From NCBI GenBank assembly GCA_028284945.1, contig JANQQJ010000028.1, forward strand, positions 62,001 through 126,000: a stretch of DNA of 64,000 bases, written 5' to 3'. This document shows positions 8,710-15,819 of the stretch, one piece after another (positions within the stretch are counted from its first letter, which is position 1; each line of letters starts with the position of its first letter). This stretch comes from Alphaproteobacteria bacterium. GTDB lineage: Bacteria; Pseudomonadota; Alphaproteobacteria; SMXS01. The notes beneath the pieces were generated by a model. The model saw nothing but the letters and a program-made list of their open reading frames with translations. It had not been told where the DNA came from and made no database searches. Position numbers and translations under genes: made by a program.

Positions 8710-9642
8710 ATGAAACTTGCCTATCTCATTCGGGCCCACCGGGACCCGGCACAACTGGCCCGATTGATCGAGGCGCTTCGGTATTCGGGGACGCGCTTCT
8801 TCATTCATATTGACCGCAAAGTCGATCAAGCACCATTCGAAGACATCCTCTCAAAGGCTGGCGATGTACACTTTATCCGTAATCGCACCGAACTGAACTG
8901 GGGCGGCTTCAGCATGGTCGAGGCGACGCTTCGGTCTTTGAGAGAAATGCTGGAAGAAGTCGGTGACGCGTCCCCTGATTACATCGCACTTTTAAGCGGG
9001 CAGGATTACCCGATTAAATCTAACGCGGAAATCCATGACTTCTTCGAAACCCATCGCGGGAAAGACTTCTTGAGCTATGCCAAGATTCCGGCACCGTTTT
9101 GGGGTGACCTGGAACATCAACGGATTACCAAATTCAATTTTTACAACGAGAAAATCCTGACATGGCCGGCAAACAAAGATGGCCGCATCGGCGACCGGAA
9201 GACGCTTCGACTTTACATTGCGACCAAACTGGCCAGCTGGTTGCTGCCGGAGCGCAGGCCACCACCCGGTTGGGAGGCCTATGGCGGTTCGGCCTGGTGG
9301 TGTCTGAGCCGCGAAACCACTGAATATGTGGTCCGCAAGGCAGATGAGTCGCCGGAACTAGCGAACTTCTTCCGGTGGACATTGCATCCTGAGGAAATGT
9401 TTTTTCAAACTCTGTTGGTCAATTCTCCCCACGCTGACAGACTTGTCGGGGAGTACCTTGAAGACAAGCTTGGTGACTATCTTTGGTACCAGAACTGGGG
9501 TAGCGCGCCACGACCAGAGGTGCTGACGGTGAATGACTTTGATGCTATCAGACACGCAGAGCGGCTTTTTGCACGCAAGTTTGATCCAGCGCATGACAGC
9601 CGTATCCTTGATATGATTGACGAGGCGAGGAGCACCGCGTGA
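8710..9642 (+). CDS. GT14-family glycosyltransferase, copy 1
   Basis: About 310 residues. MKLAYLIRAHRDPAQLARLI, FIHIDRKVD, NRTELNWGGFSMVEATL, YIALLSGQDYPIKS and GGSAWWCLSRE followed by HPEEMFFQTLL match the core-2/I-branching beta-1,6-N-acetylglucosaminyltransferase fold (GT14), which uses a UDP-sugar without a DxD metal motif. ATG at 8710 chosen; a TTG two codons earlier is possible. No signal or membrane segment, so it should act on cytosolic glycan intermediates. Followed, with a 4-base overlap, by a full-length paralogue. Confidence 0.85.
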   Translation: MKLAYLIRAHRDPAQLARLIEALRYSGTRFFIHIDRKVDQAPFEDILSKAGDVHFIRNRTELNWGGFSMVEATLRSLREMLEEVGDASPDYIALLSGQDYPIKSNAEIHDFFETHRGKDFLSYAKIPAPFWGDLEHQRITKFNFYNEKILTWPANKDGRIGDRKTLRLYIATKLASWLLPERRPPPGWEAYGGSAWWCLSRETTEYVVRKADESPELANFFRWTLHPEEMFFQTLLVNSPHADRLVGEYLEDKLGDYLWYQNWGSAPRPEVLTVNDFDAIRHAERLFARKFDPAHDSRILDMIDEARSTA

Positions 9643-10619
9643 AGATCGCCTACATCATTCGGGCCCATCAATATCCTGAATTGCTAAAACGCCTGGTTGA
9701 CGCGCTCCGTGCACCGGGTGTCCGGCTCTATATCCACATCGACAAAAAAGTCGCGGAACAACCCTTCCGTGACGTGCTGGATCCAGATGGCCACGCCGCG
9801 GATATCTCGTTTGTGAACCAACGGGTAGAGATGAACTGGGGCGGCTACAGCATGATCCGCGCCACGCTCAATGCACTTCACCAGATCATTGAGGAAACAG
9901 CAGATGACCCGCCTGACTATTTCTTCCTTTTGAGCGGTCAGGACTATCCGATCCTGTCGAACCGGGAAATCGCCGAATTCATGGAAGCGCATCGCGGCAA
10001 GGAGTTCCTCAGCTATGCCAAAATGCCCGTTCCATTTTGGTCGGAACGCGAGATGCGCCGGTTCACGGAGTACCAGTTCTATGACTTCAAATCGCTGGTC
10101 TGGCCCGCCTATCACACCGGCAAGATTGGCATCCGAAAGACCTATCGGCTCTACATAACAACCCAACTGGCCCGCATTTTGTTGCCCAAGCGCAAGATAC
10201 CCGATGGTCTGGTCCCCTATGGCGGGTCGGCCTGGTGGGCGCTCAGCCTGGACTGCATCCAGTATTGCCTGAAGCTCCTGGAAGATCGCCCAGAGATTGA
10301 CCGATACTTCAAGTGGACCTCACACCCTGAAGAAATTTTCTGGCAGACGATCATCATGAACTCGGAATTTGCCGACAACGTCATCGGCGAGTTCCTGGAA
10401 ACGCATTTGAGCGATTATCTGCGGTTTCAGATCTGGGGTCCGCTGTATCGCCCTCGTGAACTTCTTGTCTCTGATTGGGACGACATCATCGGGTCAGGGC
10501 GGATGTTCGCCAGGAAGTTCGACGAGAACGTTGATGCCGAAATCCTCAGGATGATCGACGAACGCCGCGCGAAGATCGATTCATCCGAACCGGTTGCCAG
10601 TTCGGCATCGGAACCGTAG
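9639..10619 (+). CDS. GT14-family glycosyltransferase, copy 2
   Basis: 326 residues starting with GTG inside the stop of copy 1 (GTGA). It is homologous to copy 1 along its whole length: IRAHQYPELLKRLVDALR, LYIHIDKKV, RVEMNWGGYSMIRATL, FFLLSGQDYPILSN, GGSAWWALSLD and HPEEIFWQTII. The tail beyond about residue 305 is Ser/Glu-rich and not shared. A tandem duplication with divergence suggests the two add sugars at different positions of one glycan. Probably one operon with the MIOX-like genes and glf downstream. Confidence 0.85.
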   Translation: MKIAYIIRAHQYPELLKRLVDALRAPGVRLYIHIDKKVAEQPFRDVLDPDGHAADISFVNQRVEMNWGGYSMIRATLNALHQIIEETADDPPDYFFLLSGQDYPILSNREIAEFMEAHRGKEFLSYAKMPVPFWSEREMRRFTEYQFYDFKSLVWPAYHTGKIGIRKTYRLYITTQLARILLPKRKIPDGLVPYGGSAWWALSLDCIQYCLKLLEDRPEIDRYFKWTSHPEEIFWQTIIMNSEFADNVIGEFLETHLSDYLRFQIWGPLYRPRELLVSDWDDIIGSGRMFARKFDENVDAEILRMIDERRAKIDSSEPVASSASEP

Positions 10620-10646
10620 CATTTCGCTCGGCAGAAAGAGGCGACA

Positions 10647-11366
10647 TTGCGCTGGATCAGGAAACAATTCCGCAAAGAAATTCTGAGGCGAGGCTACATT
10701 CACGAGCCACGGCTTCATGACGATTTCCATGAAAAGGCGTTCGCCATCCAGGACCGCCATCAGCAACAGACTTCCGACGATGTCCAATCGCTTTCAACAA
10801 AGCATGAAAAGCCGGTACTGGGTGATGTCCATGTTTATGAATTGCTGGAACGCCTCGCCTTTGTCTATGACCCCAGTGACCCGGCTCTTGGAACCACAAG
10901 CCAGCTGATCCATACGCTTCAGGTGGTTGAAGCCATGGAAGATGACGGCGTCACGGACCCAGACATGATTGTGACCGCGCTGATCCACGACCTCGGAAAG
11001 CTTCTCTTTACAGCCGGAGAGGCACCCGAGAACGTGTTTTGCATGATCGAGCCTATTGGCGACTATGTCGATGGCGTCGGGCTTGATGCCTGCATTTTTC
11101 AATGGAACCATGACGAGTTCATCTATTCGCGGTTCAAAGATCACGTCAGTGACGACATGGCCTGGGTGCTTCGATATCACAGCATTTACCCAGACCAATG
11201 CGCACGACTGATGACACCGGAAGAGCGTGAGAAGACGGAACGCCTCCTCAAGCCATTTCAACACTACGACCAGGACTTCAAATCGACCTACTACGCGCCC
11301 GACCGGCGTCTGGAAGACTATCGCGCACTGATCGAAGAAAGGTTTCCAGATCCGATCAGTTTCTGA
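10647..11366 (+). CDS. Inositol-oxygenase-like HD-domain protein, copy 1 (all metal ligands present)
   Basis: 239 residues with a TTG start after an AAAGAGG site. It follows the myo-inositol oxygenase (MIOX, PF05153) pattern: DPSDPALGTTSQLIHTLQ, LIHDLGK, QWNHDEFIY, LRYHSIYP, FQHYDQDFKS and a C-terminal LEDYRALIEERFPDPISF. By comparison with mouse MIOX the six di-iron ligands are all present: H89, H114, D115, H155, H178, D208. MIOX-type enzymes use a mixed-valent di-iron centre to oxidise a diol or hydroxyl substrate with O2. Its setting among glycosyltransferases and a galactofuranose gene suggests a sugar-linked substrate, which is inference. Confidence 0.8.
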   Translation: MRWIRKQFRKEILRRGYIHEPRLHDDFHEKAFAIQDRHQQQTSDDVQSLSTKHEKPVLGDVHVYELLERLAFVYDPSDPALGTTSQLIHTLQVVEAMEDDGVTDPDMIVTALIHDLGKLLFTAGEAPENVFCMIEPIGDYVDGVGLDACIFQWNHDEFIYSRFKDHVSDDMAWVLRYHSIYPDQCARLMTPEEREKTERLLKPFQHYDQDFKSTYYAPDRRLEDYRALIEERFPDPISF

Positions 11367-11374
11367 CGAGGGCA

Positions 11375-12124
11375 ATGGGGGAGCCAACTTTGGTGGACAG
11401 CTTCGACAGGCGGCACTGGGTCCGGGCCTGGCTTGAGGACCGTGGCTGGATCATTCGCCGCAAGCAGCGTGGATACGACCTATTTCGCGAATGCGCGCAA
11501 TCGCTGGAAGATGCCACCTATCGGCAGACCCCCGAAGACGCTCAAGCGTACGCGAACCGCTTTTTGGAACCAGTCTTCGGTACATTGCCGATGATGGATC
11601 TGCTGGAGCGCCTCGCAGAGGTGACCGATCCTTCCGATCAATCGCTCGGTAGCACCAACCAACTCGAGCACGTGTTGCAGGTGGTTTACGAAATGGAAGA
11701 GGATGGCATTGAGGACCGGGATTTCCTGGTCATGGGTCTGGTCCACGACCTGGGCAAACTTCTGTTGCTGACGGATCATCCGATACACTCACTATTGGGC
11801 GTACCAAAACCTGTCGGCCCTAAACAGCGCAGGGCTGGCCTCGATAGCTGTACCTTCCGGTGGACCGTCGACGAATACGCGTATTTCCGTTTGCGCGATC
11901 ACCTGCCTGAACCGATGGCCTGGTTGCTTCGCTACCACACGATCGACATAGACGGCTCGACGGATCTCATGGACGATCGCGACCTTGAGTATCGTGAACG
12001 CTATCTCCGACCGTTTTACCGGTATGATCAGGGATCAAAGTCACCCTATTATCGATCGCCCCGCCGCCTTGAGGACTATCGTGACCTCATCGAAAGCTAT
12101 TTTCCTGAACCGATTGCGTTTTGA
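11375..12124 (+). CDS. Inositol-oxygenase-like HD-domain protein, copy 2 (one ligand lost)
   Basis: 249 residues, eight bases after copy 1 and clearly related: TDPSDQSLGSTNQLEHVLQVV, GLVHDLGK, LLRYHTID, YRYDQGSKSPYY and LEDYRDLIESYFPEPIAF. Five of the six MIOX-type ligands remain (H99, H124, D125, H188, D218). The sixth is changed: where copy 1 has WNHDE, this one has WTVDE, putting Val at position 165. The second iron site should therefore be weakened, so it may be a mono-iron enzyme, a partner subunit of copy 1, or inactive. ATG at 11375 follows GAGGGCA; other starts within 20 residues are possible. Confidence 0.75.
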   Translation: MGEPTLVDSFDRRHWVRAWLEDRGWIIRRKQRGYDLFRECAQSLEDATYRQTPEDAQAYANRFLEPVFGTLPMMDLLERLAEVTDPSDQSLGSTNQLEHVLQVVYEMEEDGIEDRDFLVMGLVHDLGKLLLLTDHPIHSLLGVPKPVGPKQRRAGLDSCTFRWTVDEYAYFRLRDHLPEPMAWLLRYHTIDIDGSTDLMDDRDLEYRERYLRPFYRYDQGSKSPYYRSPRRLEDYRDLIESYFPEPIAF

Positions 12125-12200
12125 CGGGTTTCAGCGCTTGACTCAGCCGCCTCTGTAAGCGACTGATCCGCCAGCAAAACCAAGCAGAAGTGGGCCTGTC

Positions 12201-13298
12201 TTGAAAGAGATCATCGTCGTCGGCGCGGGATATTCCGGCGCCGTTGTTGCCGAGCAACTCGCGTCAGCAGGCCACAAGGTCCGGGTTCTGGAAAAGCGCG
12301 GCCATATTGCGGGCAATGCGTTCGATCAAAAGGATGAACATGGTGTGCTGGTCCACCGGTATGGACCGCACATCTTCCACACCAATTCCGACGTGGTGTT
12401 TGACTATCTCAGCAAGTTCACCGATTGGATTGATTACGAACACCGTGTTTTGGCCCAGGCTGACGGGGCGCTACACCCCATACCGATCAATCTCGACACG
12501 ATTAACGGCATCTTCGGCACCTCATTCACCGAAGACGAGGCAGAGGCGCATCTGAAATCCATTCGCGAACCTGTCGATCAGGTCAAAACCAGTGAAGACG
12601 TGGTTGTCTCAACCGTTGGCCGAAAGCTCTATGAAGCATTCTTCCAGGGCTACACCCGCAAACAATGGGGGTTGGACCCCTCCGACCTCGACGCAACGGT
12701 GACGGCGCGCATCCCGTACAGGACCAACCGCGACGACCGCTACTTCACGGATACGCATCAGGCCATGCCCGCCGACGGGTATACGGCCATGTTCGAGCGC
12801 ATCCTCGATCACTCCAATATTTCTGTCGAACTGGGCGTCGACTTCTTCGCCGAACGCGACCGCCTGAAACCGTCCCATATCGTCTATTCCGGTCCCGTCG
12901 ATACTTATTTCGACCAATGCTACGGCGCCCTCGCCTACCGGTCCTTGCGCTTTGAACACGAACACATTGCAGATCAGGACAGTTACCAGCCTGTGGCGAC
13001 GGTCAACTATCCCAACGACCACGCGTTCACGCGGATCACCGAATTCAAGAAACTGACTGGTCAAACTGTCAGCGGCACCTCAATCGTCCGCGAATACCCG
13101 ACGGATGACGGCGACCCTTATTACCCCGTTCCCCGCCCGGAGACTCAGGTGCTTTATCATCGCTATCGCGAGCTGGTTAACAAAGAACGGCATGTCACGT
13201 TCGTCGGACGATTGGCGCAGTACCGCTACTACAATATGGATCAGGCCACAGCAGCCGCCCTCAAGGCCGCGCGGACGCTGCTCGACGGCATCGCCTAG
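12201..13298 (+). CDS. glf: UDP-galactopyranose mutase
   Basis: 365 residues beginning (TTG) KEIIVVGAGYSGAVVAEQLA, the FAD Rossmann motif, then LEKRGHIAGNAFD, YGPHIFHTNSD and the C-terminal EYPTDDGDPYYPVPRP and TFVGRLAQYRYYNMDQ. This flavoenzyme converts UDP-galactopyranose to UDP-galactofuranose, the donor for surface polysaccharides, O-antigens or S-layer glycans. Its position right after the two GT14 and two MIOX-like genes makes it the best clue that the cluster builds a surface glycan. A galactofuranosyltransferase of the GlfT type is not seen here. Confidence 0.93.
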   Translation: MKEIIVVGAGYSGAVVAEQLASAGHKVRVLEKRGHIAGNAFDQKDEHGVLVHRYGPHIFHTNSDVVFDYLSKFTDWIDYEHRVLAQADGALHPIPINLDTINGIFGTSFTEDEAEAHLKSIREPVDQVKTSEDVVVSTVGRKLYEAFFQGYTRKQWGLDPSDLDATVTARIPYRTNRDDRYFTDTHQAMPADGYTAMFERILDHSNISVELGVDFFAERDRLKPSHIVYSGPVDTYFDQCYGALAYRSLRFEHEHIADQDSYQPVATVNYPNDHAFTRITEFKKLTGQTVSGTSIVREYPTDDGDPYYPVPRPETQVLYHRYRELVNKERHVTFVGRLAQYRYYNMDQATAAALKAARTLLDGIA

Positions 13299-13341
13299 CC
13301 ATGGCACCCTCCGCCTGAACGGAGATGACAGGAGCAGGCAT

Positions 13342-14130
13342 TTGAGCGAGTTCATCAAAACAAGTATCGACGGCAATGGCATTGCGACCCTGTTGATCGA
13401 CCGGCCCGAACGGCGCAACGCCATGTCGTTCGAGATGCTGGGCGCGTTTATCAAAACCGTGGCTGAGCTGGGTGAAGACGACGGCGTCCGGGCCATCCTC
13501 CTGACCGGCGGCACTGAGGGTGCGTTTTGCGCCGGTACCGACCTGAGCGACCTTGGCTCAGTTCCCGGCAAGGACCGCGGCCTGCGTGGGTCGGCCGAAG
13601 ATACCGACCGCTGGTGGCCACTGGTGCAGTGCCCAAAGCCGATCATTGCCGCCATAGACGGCCCGGCCGTGGGTATGGGGGCCGAGTTCACCAGCCAGTG
13701 CGACGTCCGGATTGCTACCCCACGCGCCCGGTTCGCCTGGAACTTTGTTCATCGGGGATTGGTGCCTGATACGGGTGCAGGCACCTGGTTGTTGCCCAAA
13801 CTGATCGGTCCGCAGCGGGCGCTGCGACTGCTGTATTCAGGCGAATTCCTGTCGGCGGAAGACGCCTTGGCGATCGATTATGTGACAGCTGTCGTCGCGC
13901 CCGAAGACCTGCTGGCAGCAGCGCGGAAAGAAGCCGAAACCTATCTGAACGGCTCACCCTTCGCGATGGCCCGGATGAAAGCGCTTGTTTATCGCGGCAT
14001 GGAACGATCTGTCGGCGACCATATGACCGCGCACACAGAAGCATTGGGGGCATGCTTTAAGTCGGAAGACCATGCTGAAGGCGTCAATGCCTTCCTGGAA
14101 AAACGCGCTCCGGTCTTCACAGGGCGTTAA
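13342..14130 (+). CDS. Enoyl-CoA hydratase/isomerase family protein
   Basis: About 262 residues with the crotonase fold. LIDRPERRNAMSFEML, GTEGAFCAGTDLSDLG (oxyanion-hole loop) and AAIDGPAVGMGAEFTSQCDVRIA are the family signatures; the loop FVHRGLVPDTGAGTWLLPKLIG includes the usual second catalytic region. The frame is open further upstream across the end of glf, but TTG at 13342 with GGAG eleven bases before it gives the normal N-terminus. Probable beta-oxidation or related CoA-ester hydration or isomerisation; exact substrate unknown. Confidence 0.88.
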   Translation: MSEFIKTSIDGNGIATLLIDRPERRNAMSFEMLGAFIKTVAELGEDDGVRAILLTGGTEGAFCAGTDLSDLGSVPGKDRGLRGSAEDTDRWWPLVQCPKPIIAAIDGPAVGMGAEFTSQCDVRIATPRARFAWNFVHRGLVPDTGAGTWLLPKLIGPQRALRLLYSGEFLSAEDALAIDYVTAVVAPEDLLAAARKEAETYLNGSPFAMARMKALVYRGMERSVGDHMTAHTEALGACFKSEDHAEGVNAFLEKRAPVFTGR

Positions 14131-14142
14131 AGCGTTCATCCC

Positions 14143-14943
14143 GTGTCGATAATCTCGATTCAGTCTCAGGTTGCCTATGGCTGTGCAGGCAACACAATCG
14201 CCGTGCCAATTCTGCAGCGGCTCGGCGCGACTGTCTGGCCGGTGCCGACCACCTTGCTGTCGAACACACCAATCTATCCGACTGTTGAGGGCGGCCCCGT
14301 TAAGCCACAACGGCTGGCCGCGCTGCTGAACGGTGTTCTGGAACGCAGCGGCGCAGAGGGAATCGATGCGGTCCTGACCGGATATATGGCGAGCGCAGAA
14401 AACGCCCGCGTAACCGCTGCTTTCATCGAAAACGTGAAGGCTGCTAATCCCAAAGTGATTTACCAATGCGACCCGGTGATGGGCGACGCCACGAAGGGGC
14501 TCTACGTCCCGGACGAGGTGGCGCAGGCGATCTGCGAAGACCTGGTTCCGCGCGCCGATATCCTGGTCCCCAATCTGTTTGAAGCCTCTTTCCTGACGCA
14601 CAGTGAAGTGCCTGAACCAGATGCGCTCGCCCGGCGTCTATCCGGCGTTACACAGGGTATCGGCATCGTCAAAAACATACCGTCGGCACACACCATCACC
14701 AATCTGGCATCCGGTGATCAGGCCGACTGGACCGCCGAGTGCCCGAAGCTCGACGCTCACTTTACCGGCACCGGTGACGCGTTCTCAGCGGCGTTTCTGG
14801 GTTTCTTTCTTCAGGACCTTGACGGCGGCCGGGCGCTTCACGCCGCGACCGATCTGGTATTTCGATTGATCGAGGAGGCCGATACGCTGGGCCTGACCGA
14901 AATAGACTTTGCCCGGCTGCGCAAGTGGGAGGCAGTGACTTGA
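14143..14943 (+). CDS. pdxY: Pyridoxal kinase
   Basis: 266 residues of the ribokinase fold, GTG start. SIISIQSQVAYGCAGNTIAVP is the PdxY/PdxK N-terminus (usually SxQSxVxxGxVGN), followed by VLTGYMASAEN, QCDPVMGD and the C-terminal GTGDAFSAAFLGFFL with the catalytic Asp. It phosphorylates pyridoxal in the PLP salvage pathway in the cytosol. It may be co-transcribed with the enoyl-CoA hydratase upstream (12-base gap) and overlaps the hydrolase downstream by 4 bases. PdxY rather than PdxK is a preference from sequence pattern only. Confidence 0.88.
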   Translation: MSIISIQSQVAYGCAGNTIAVPILQRLGATVWPVPTTLLSNTPIYPTVEGGPVKPQRLAALLNGVLERSGAEGIDAVLTGYMASAENARVTAAFIENVKAANPKVIYQCDPVMGDATKGLYVPDEVAQAICEDLVPRADILVPNLFEASFLTHSEVPEPDALARRLSGVTQGIGIVKNIPSAHTITNLASGDQADWTAECPKLDAHFTGTGDAFSAAFLGFFLQDLDGGRALHAATDLVFRLIEEADTLGLTEIDFARLRKWEAVT

Positions 14944-15797
14944 CCGACCAGTTTCCGATCATTCCCATCAAGACGATATCGGGCCTCACTTTCGATGCCT
15001 GGATAGCTGGCCCGGATAACGGGCCATTGGTCATCCTGCTGCATGGCTTTCCACAATCCAGGCACACATGGCGCCACCAATTACCCGCGCTTGCCGCCGC
15101 CGGATATCGCGCCATCGCACCAGACCAGCGCGGATATTCGCCCGGCGCGCGGCCTGACCCCGCAGACCTTTCAAACTATCACTATGACCGTTTGGTCGAA
15201 GACGTGCTTGAGATTGCCAGCGCCGTTGGGCATGAGAGCGACCAGTTTCATCTGGTAGGGCATGACTGGGGCGGTCAGGTTGCTTGGGGTGTGGCTGCTC
15301 GCCACCCGGAACGGCTTGCCTCGCTGACGATCCTGTCCCGGCCGCATCCGGAGGCCTTTGTCCGCGCTCTCAGAGCGCCTGACGGGGACCAAAAGCACCG
15401 GTCGCGGCACCACCGGGCGTTTCTCGATCCGAAAACCGCGGGACTCCTGCTCGAAGAAAATGCCAGGCGCTTGCGCCGCAATCTGAAATCGACCGGCGTG
15501 CCGGATGACGCGGCCGACCTTTATCTTTCTGTGCTGGGCAATGCAGATGCGCTGGAAGCAGCCCTGGCATGGTACCGGGCGCAGACCGACCTGAAGGTCG
15601 AGCTCGGTGCCATAAACGTACCAACAATGTATATCTGGGGAGACGCCGATGCCTCTGTCGGGCGCATGGCAGCTGAAGGCACTGCCGACTTCGTTTCCAC
15701 GCCATACCGGTTCGAAACCCTGCCAGGTGTCGGCCATTTCAGCACAGATGAAGCACCGGAATTGGTGACACGGCTGTTACTAGAGCATCTGAAATAG
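14940..15797 (+). CDS. Alpha/beta-hydrolase, epoxide-hydrolase type
   Basis: About 285 residues with a TTG start overlapping the pdxY stop (TTGA). HGFPQSRHTWRHQLPALA holds the oxyanion hole and LVGHDWGGQVAW the nucleophile elbow, in which the nucleophile is Asp109 rather than Ser, as in epoxide hydrolases and haloalkane dehalogenases. A cap region with likely Tyr residues follows, then the IWGDADASVG acid loop and catalytic His in GVGHFSTDEAPE. Cytosolic; substrate unknown. A later ATG giving the same fold is absent, supporting the TTG. Confidence 0.85.
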   Translation: MTDQFPIIPIKTISGLTFDAWIAGPDNGPLVILLHGFPQSRHTWRHQLPALAAAGYRAIAPDQRGYSPGARPDPADLSNYHYDRLVEDVLEIASAVGHESDQFHLVGHDWGGQVAWGVAARHPERLASLTILSRPHPEAFVRALRAPDGDQKHRSRHHRAFLDPKTAGLLLEENARRLRRNLKSTGVPDDAADLYLSVLGNADALEAALAWYRAQTDLKVELGAINVPTMYIWGDADASVGRMAAEGTADFVSTPYRFETLPGVGHFSTDEAPELVTRLLLEHLK

Positions 15798-15819
15798 CTG
15801 TCTTGCCGACAACCTGTAA

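Noticed and set aside
13105-13341. Upstream extension of the enoyl-CoA hydratase frame
   Set aside because: It overlaps the end of glf and translates to a low-complexity, unlike-family stretch; the TTG at 13342 gives the normal N-terminus.
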